Part shown: piece after piece, positions 13,805 through 14,827 of the stretch
Position numbering within the stretch: the stretch's first letter is position 1
Layout of the letters: the number at the start of each line of letters is the position of its first letter
From: an uncultured Cloacibacillus sp.
Lineage (GTDB): Bacteria > Synergistota > Synergistia > Synergistales > Synergistaceae
Length of the DNA: 14,827 nt
NCBI GenBank assembly: GCA_900545755.1
Contig: URAG01000056.1
Location: 1 to 14,827, forward strand
Reading direction: 5' to 3'
Program-made: the position numbers and the translations under genes
The notes under the pieces: model-generated
Database searches by the model: none
Seen by the model: the letters and a program-made list of their open reading frames with translations, nothing else
What the model was told of the DNA's origin: nothing

Positions 13805-14827
13805 ATGCAGAACCAACTTCAGTACATGCGTGCAATTAAAGGAATGCTAGATTTACGTAGTGACACGTCCACTATGCCTACACCAGCTATGTGGGAAGCT
13901 ATGATGAACGCGGAACTAGGAGATGGCGGACGTGTAGATTTGACGGGCAGAGGCGAAGATCCCACTGTCTTTCAACTCGAAACTCTCTCCGCAGAGATAG
14001 TGGGAAAAGATGACGGAATATTTATGCCAACGGGTAGCTTAGCCAACCACACTGCGCTGTACACAGCAGCAAAACGTGGAGACAAAGTCCTTGTTGAAAA
14101 GAATGCTCATATATATATTAATGAGAAGTTCGACTTTCTGCAGGAATATGGCGGTAAAATTCCTATTTTGTATAATTTGACTGCGGATTATCAAATAGAT
14201 TTGAATGAGATACATTATTTGTTAGATAACAACGATATAAAAGTATTGTGCTTAGAGAATACGCATAACTATTCCAGCGGCACATGTTTGACTCCGACCA
14301 CAATGGAACAGGTTTGTGAGCTTGCTCACAGATATAGTGTCCACGTTCACTTAGATGGAGCAAGAATATTTAACGCAGCGGTTGCTCTGAATTGCGATGT
14401 AAAAGATCTTACAGCACCAGCTGACTCTCTGATGTTTTGTATTTCGAAAGGGTTGTGTGCGCCGATAGGCTCCGTCTTATGCGGCAACGCAGATTTTATA
14501 GCGGAAGCGCAGTTAGTTCGTAAACTTATGGGTACTCTGATGCGGCAAGCTGGGATTGTAGCAGCAGCAGGTATTGTTGCGCTAAAACACAATATCGATA
14601 GATTAGCTGAAGACCATAACAATGCTGCTTATCTTGGTAAAATGCTTAGCGAAATTCCTAATGTGATTATGGATCCAGCGGCAGACCAAAGTGACTTTGT
14701 ATATTTAAACGTTGCGCCAACCGGTTTATCCGCCCAACAGGTGACGGATGATTTACGGGAAAGAGGATTACTTGTGGCTAAAATGACTGATGACAGCATT
14801 AGATATGCAACACATCTAGGAGTGACA
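13805..14827 (+). CDS. L-threonine aldolase-like (beta-eliminating lyase) PLP enzyme, 3' end cut by window
   Basis: The frame is open from ATG 13805 to the last base (341 codons, no stop). GGAGGG lies 8 nt before the start. Fold-type-I threonine-aldolase marks are DLRSDTSTMPTPAMWEAM (16-33), GEDPTVFQLE (50-59), MPTGSLAN (74-81), AHIYINE (101-107) with active-site His102, HLDGARIFNAAVAL (182-195) with Asp184 and Arg187, ISKGLCAPIGSVLCG (213-227) with Schiff-base Lys215, and RKLMGTLMRQAGIVAAA (239-255). SIRYATH carries Arg333, the carboxylate Arg near the C-terminus, so only a short tail is missing. Such enzymes cleave L-threonine/L-allo-threonine to glycine and acetaldehyde, or analogous beta-hydroxy amino acids. 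Two departures from typical members are extra residues (GRVDLTGR) before GEDPT, and NEKFD where YExGG normally follows HIY, so the substrate may differ. It is 27 nt downstream of the fold-III enzyme in the same cassette. Confidence 0.9.
   Translation, partial: MQNQLQYMRAIKGMLDLRSDTSTMPTPAMWEAMMNAELGDGGRVDLTGRGEDPTVFQLETLSAEIVGKDDGIFMPTGSLANHTALYTAAKRGDKVLVEKNAHIYINEKFDFLQEYGGKIPILYNLTADYQIDLNEIHYLLDNNDIKVLCLENTHNYSSGTCLTPTTMEQVCELAHRYSVHVHLDGARIFNAAVALNCDVKDLTAPADSLMFCISKGLCAPIGSVLCGNADFIAEAQLVRKLMGTLMRQAGIVAAAGIVALKHNIDRLAEDHNNAAYLGKMLSEIPNVIMDPAADQSDFVYLNVAPTGLSAQQVTDDLRERGLLVAKMTDDSIRYATHLGVT

Noticed and set aside
11459..14827. beta-Hydroxyaspartate cycle (bhc) gene cluster
   Set aside because: That cluster needs iminosuccinate reductase and an aspartate-glyoxylate aminotransferase, which are not present here, and the transporter lacks the Arg expected for an acidic substrate. 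The window end leaves some room for doubt.

Overview
The window comes from a bacterium with strongly G+C-rich core DNA that spells isoleucine mostly with ATA. It carries a diderm-type periplasmic operon (alpha-2-macroglobulin plus PBP1C) and amino-acid metabolism genes. This combination would fit an amino-acid-fermenting member of Synergistota (Cloacibacillus/Synergistes-like). That assignment is inferred from codon use and gene content; no rRNA or marker gene is present to prove it.

The layout has two compositional halves. Bases 1-10225 are G+C-rich. They hold (i) a probable right end of an IS3-family element (1-76); (ii) a minus-strand pair, a PLP aminotransferase (TTG start, 1756 to 548) overlapping a RidA-type enamine/imine deaminase (551 to 123) by ATGA; (iii) a divergent AT-rich promoter region (1757-2008) with a 14-bp perfect palindrome; (iv) a plus-strand operon of a 1788-aa thioester alpha-2-macroglobulin (2009-7375) overlapping pbpC (7362-9680) by 14 nt; and (v) a separately promoted Cys-rich CGGC-domain protein (9794-10225).

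At 10226 the base composition drops abruptly and stays AT-rich to the end, which points to an acquired cassette. It has a LysR-type regulator on the minus strand (10231-11142), a 316-bp divergent control region with a T-N11-A dyad, recognisable promoters and a possible leader ORF, and then three genes in series on the plus strand: an SLC1/DAACS-family Na+ or H+ symporter, a DSD1/D-threonine-aldolase-type fold-III PLP enzyme, and an L-threonine-aldolase-type fold-I PLP enzyme that runs off the window at 14827 a few residues short of its expected end.

The most interesting unit is this cassette. It pairs a transporter that lacks the substrate-carboxylate Arg of glutamate/aspartate carriers with one enzyme of a family specific for D-beta-hydroxy amino acids and one of a family specific for L-beta-hydroxy amino acids. 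I read it as an inducible uptake-and-cleavage module for both stereoisomers of a neutral beta-hydroxy amino acid (threonine, allo-threonine, serine or an aryl/alkyl analogue). The actual substrate cannot be read from the sequence.
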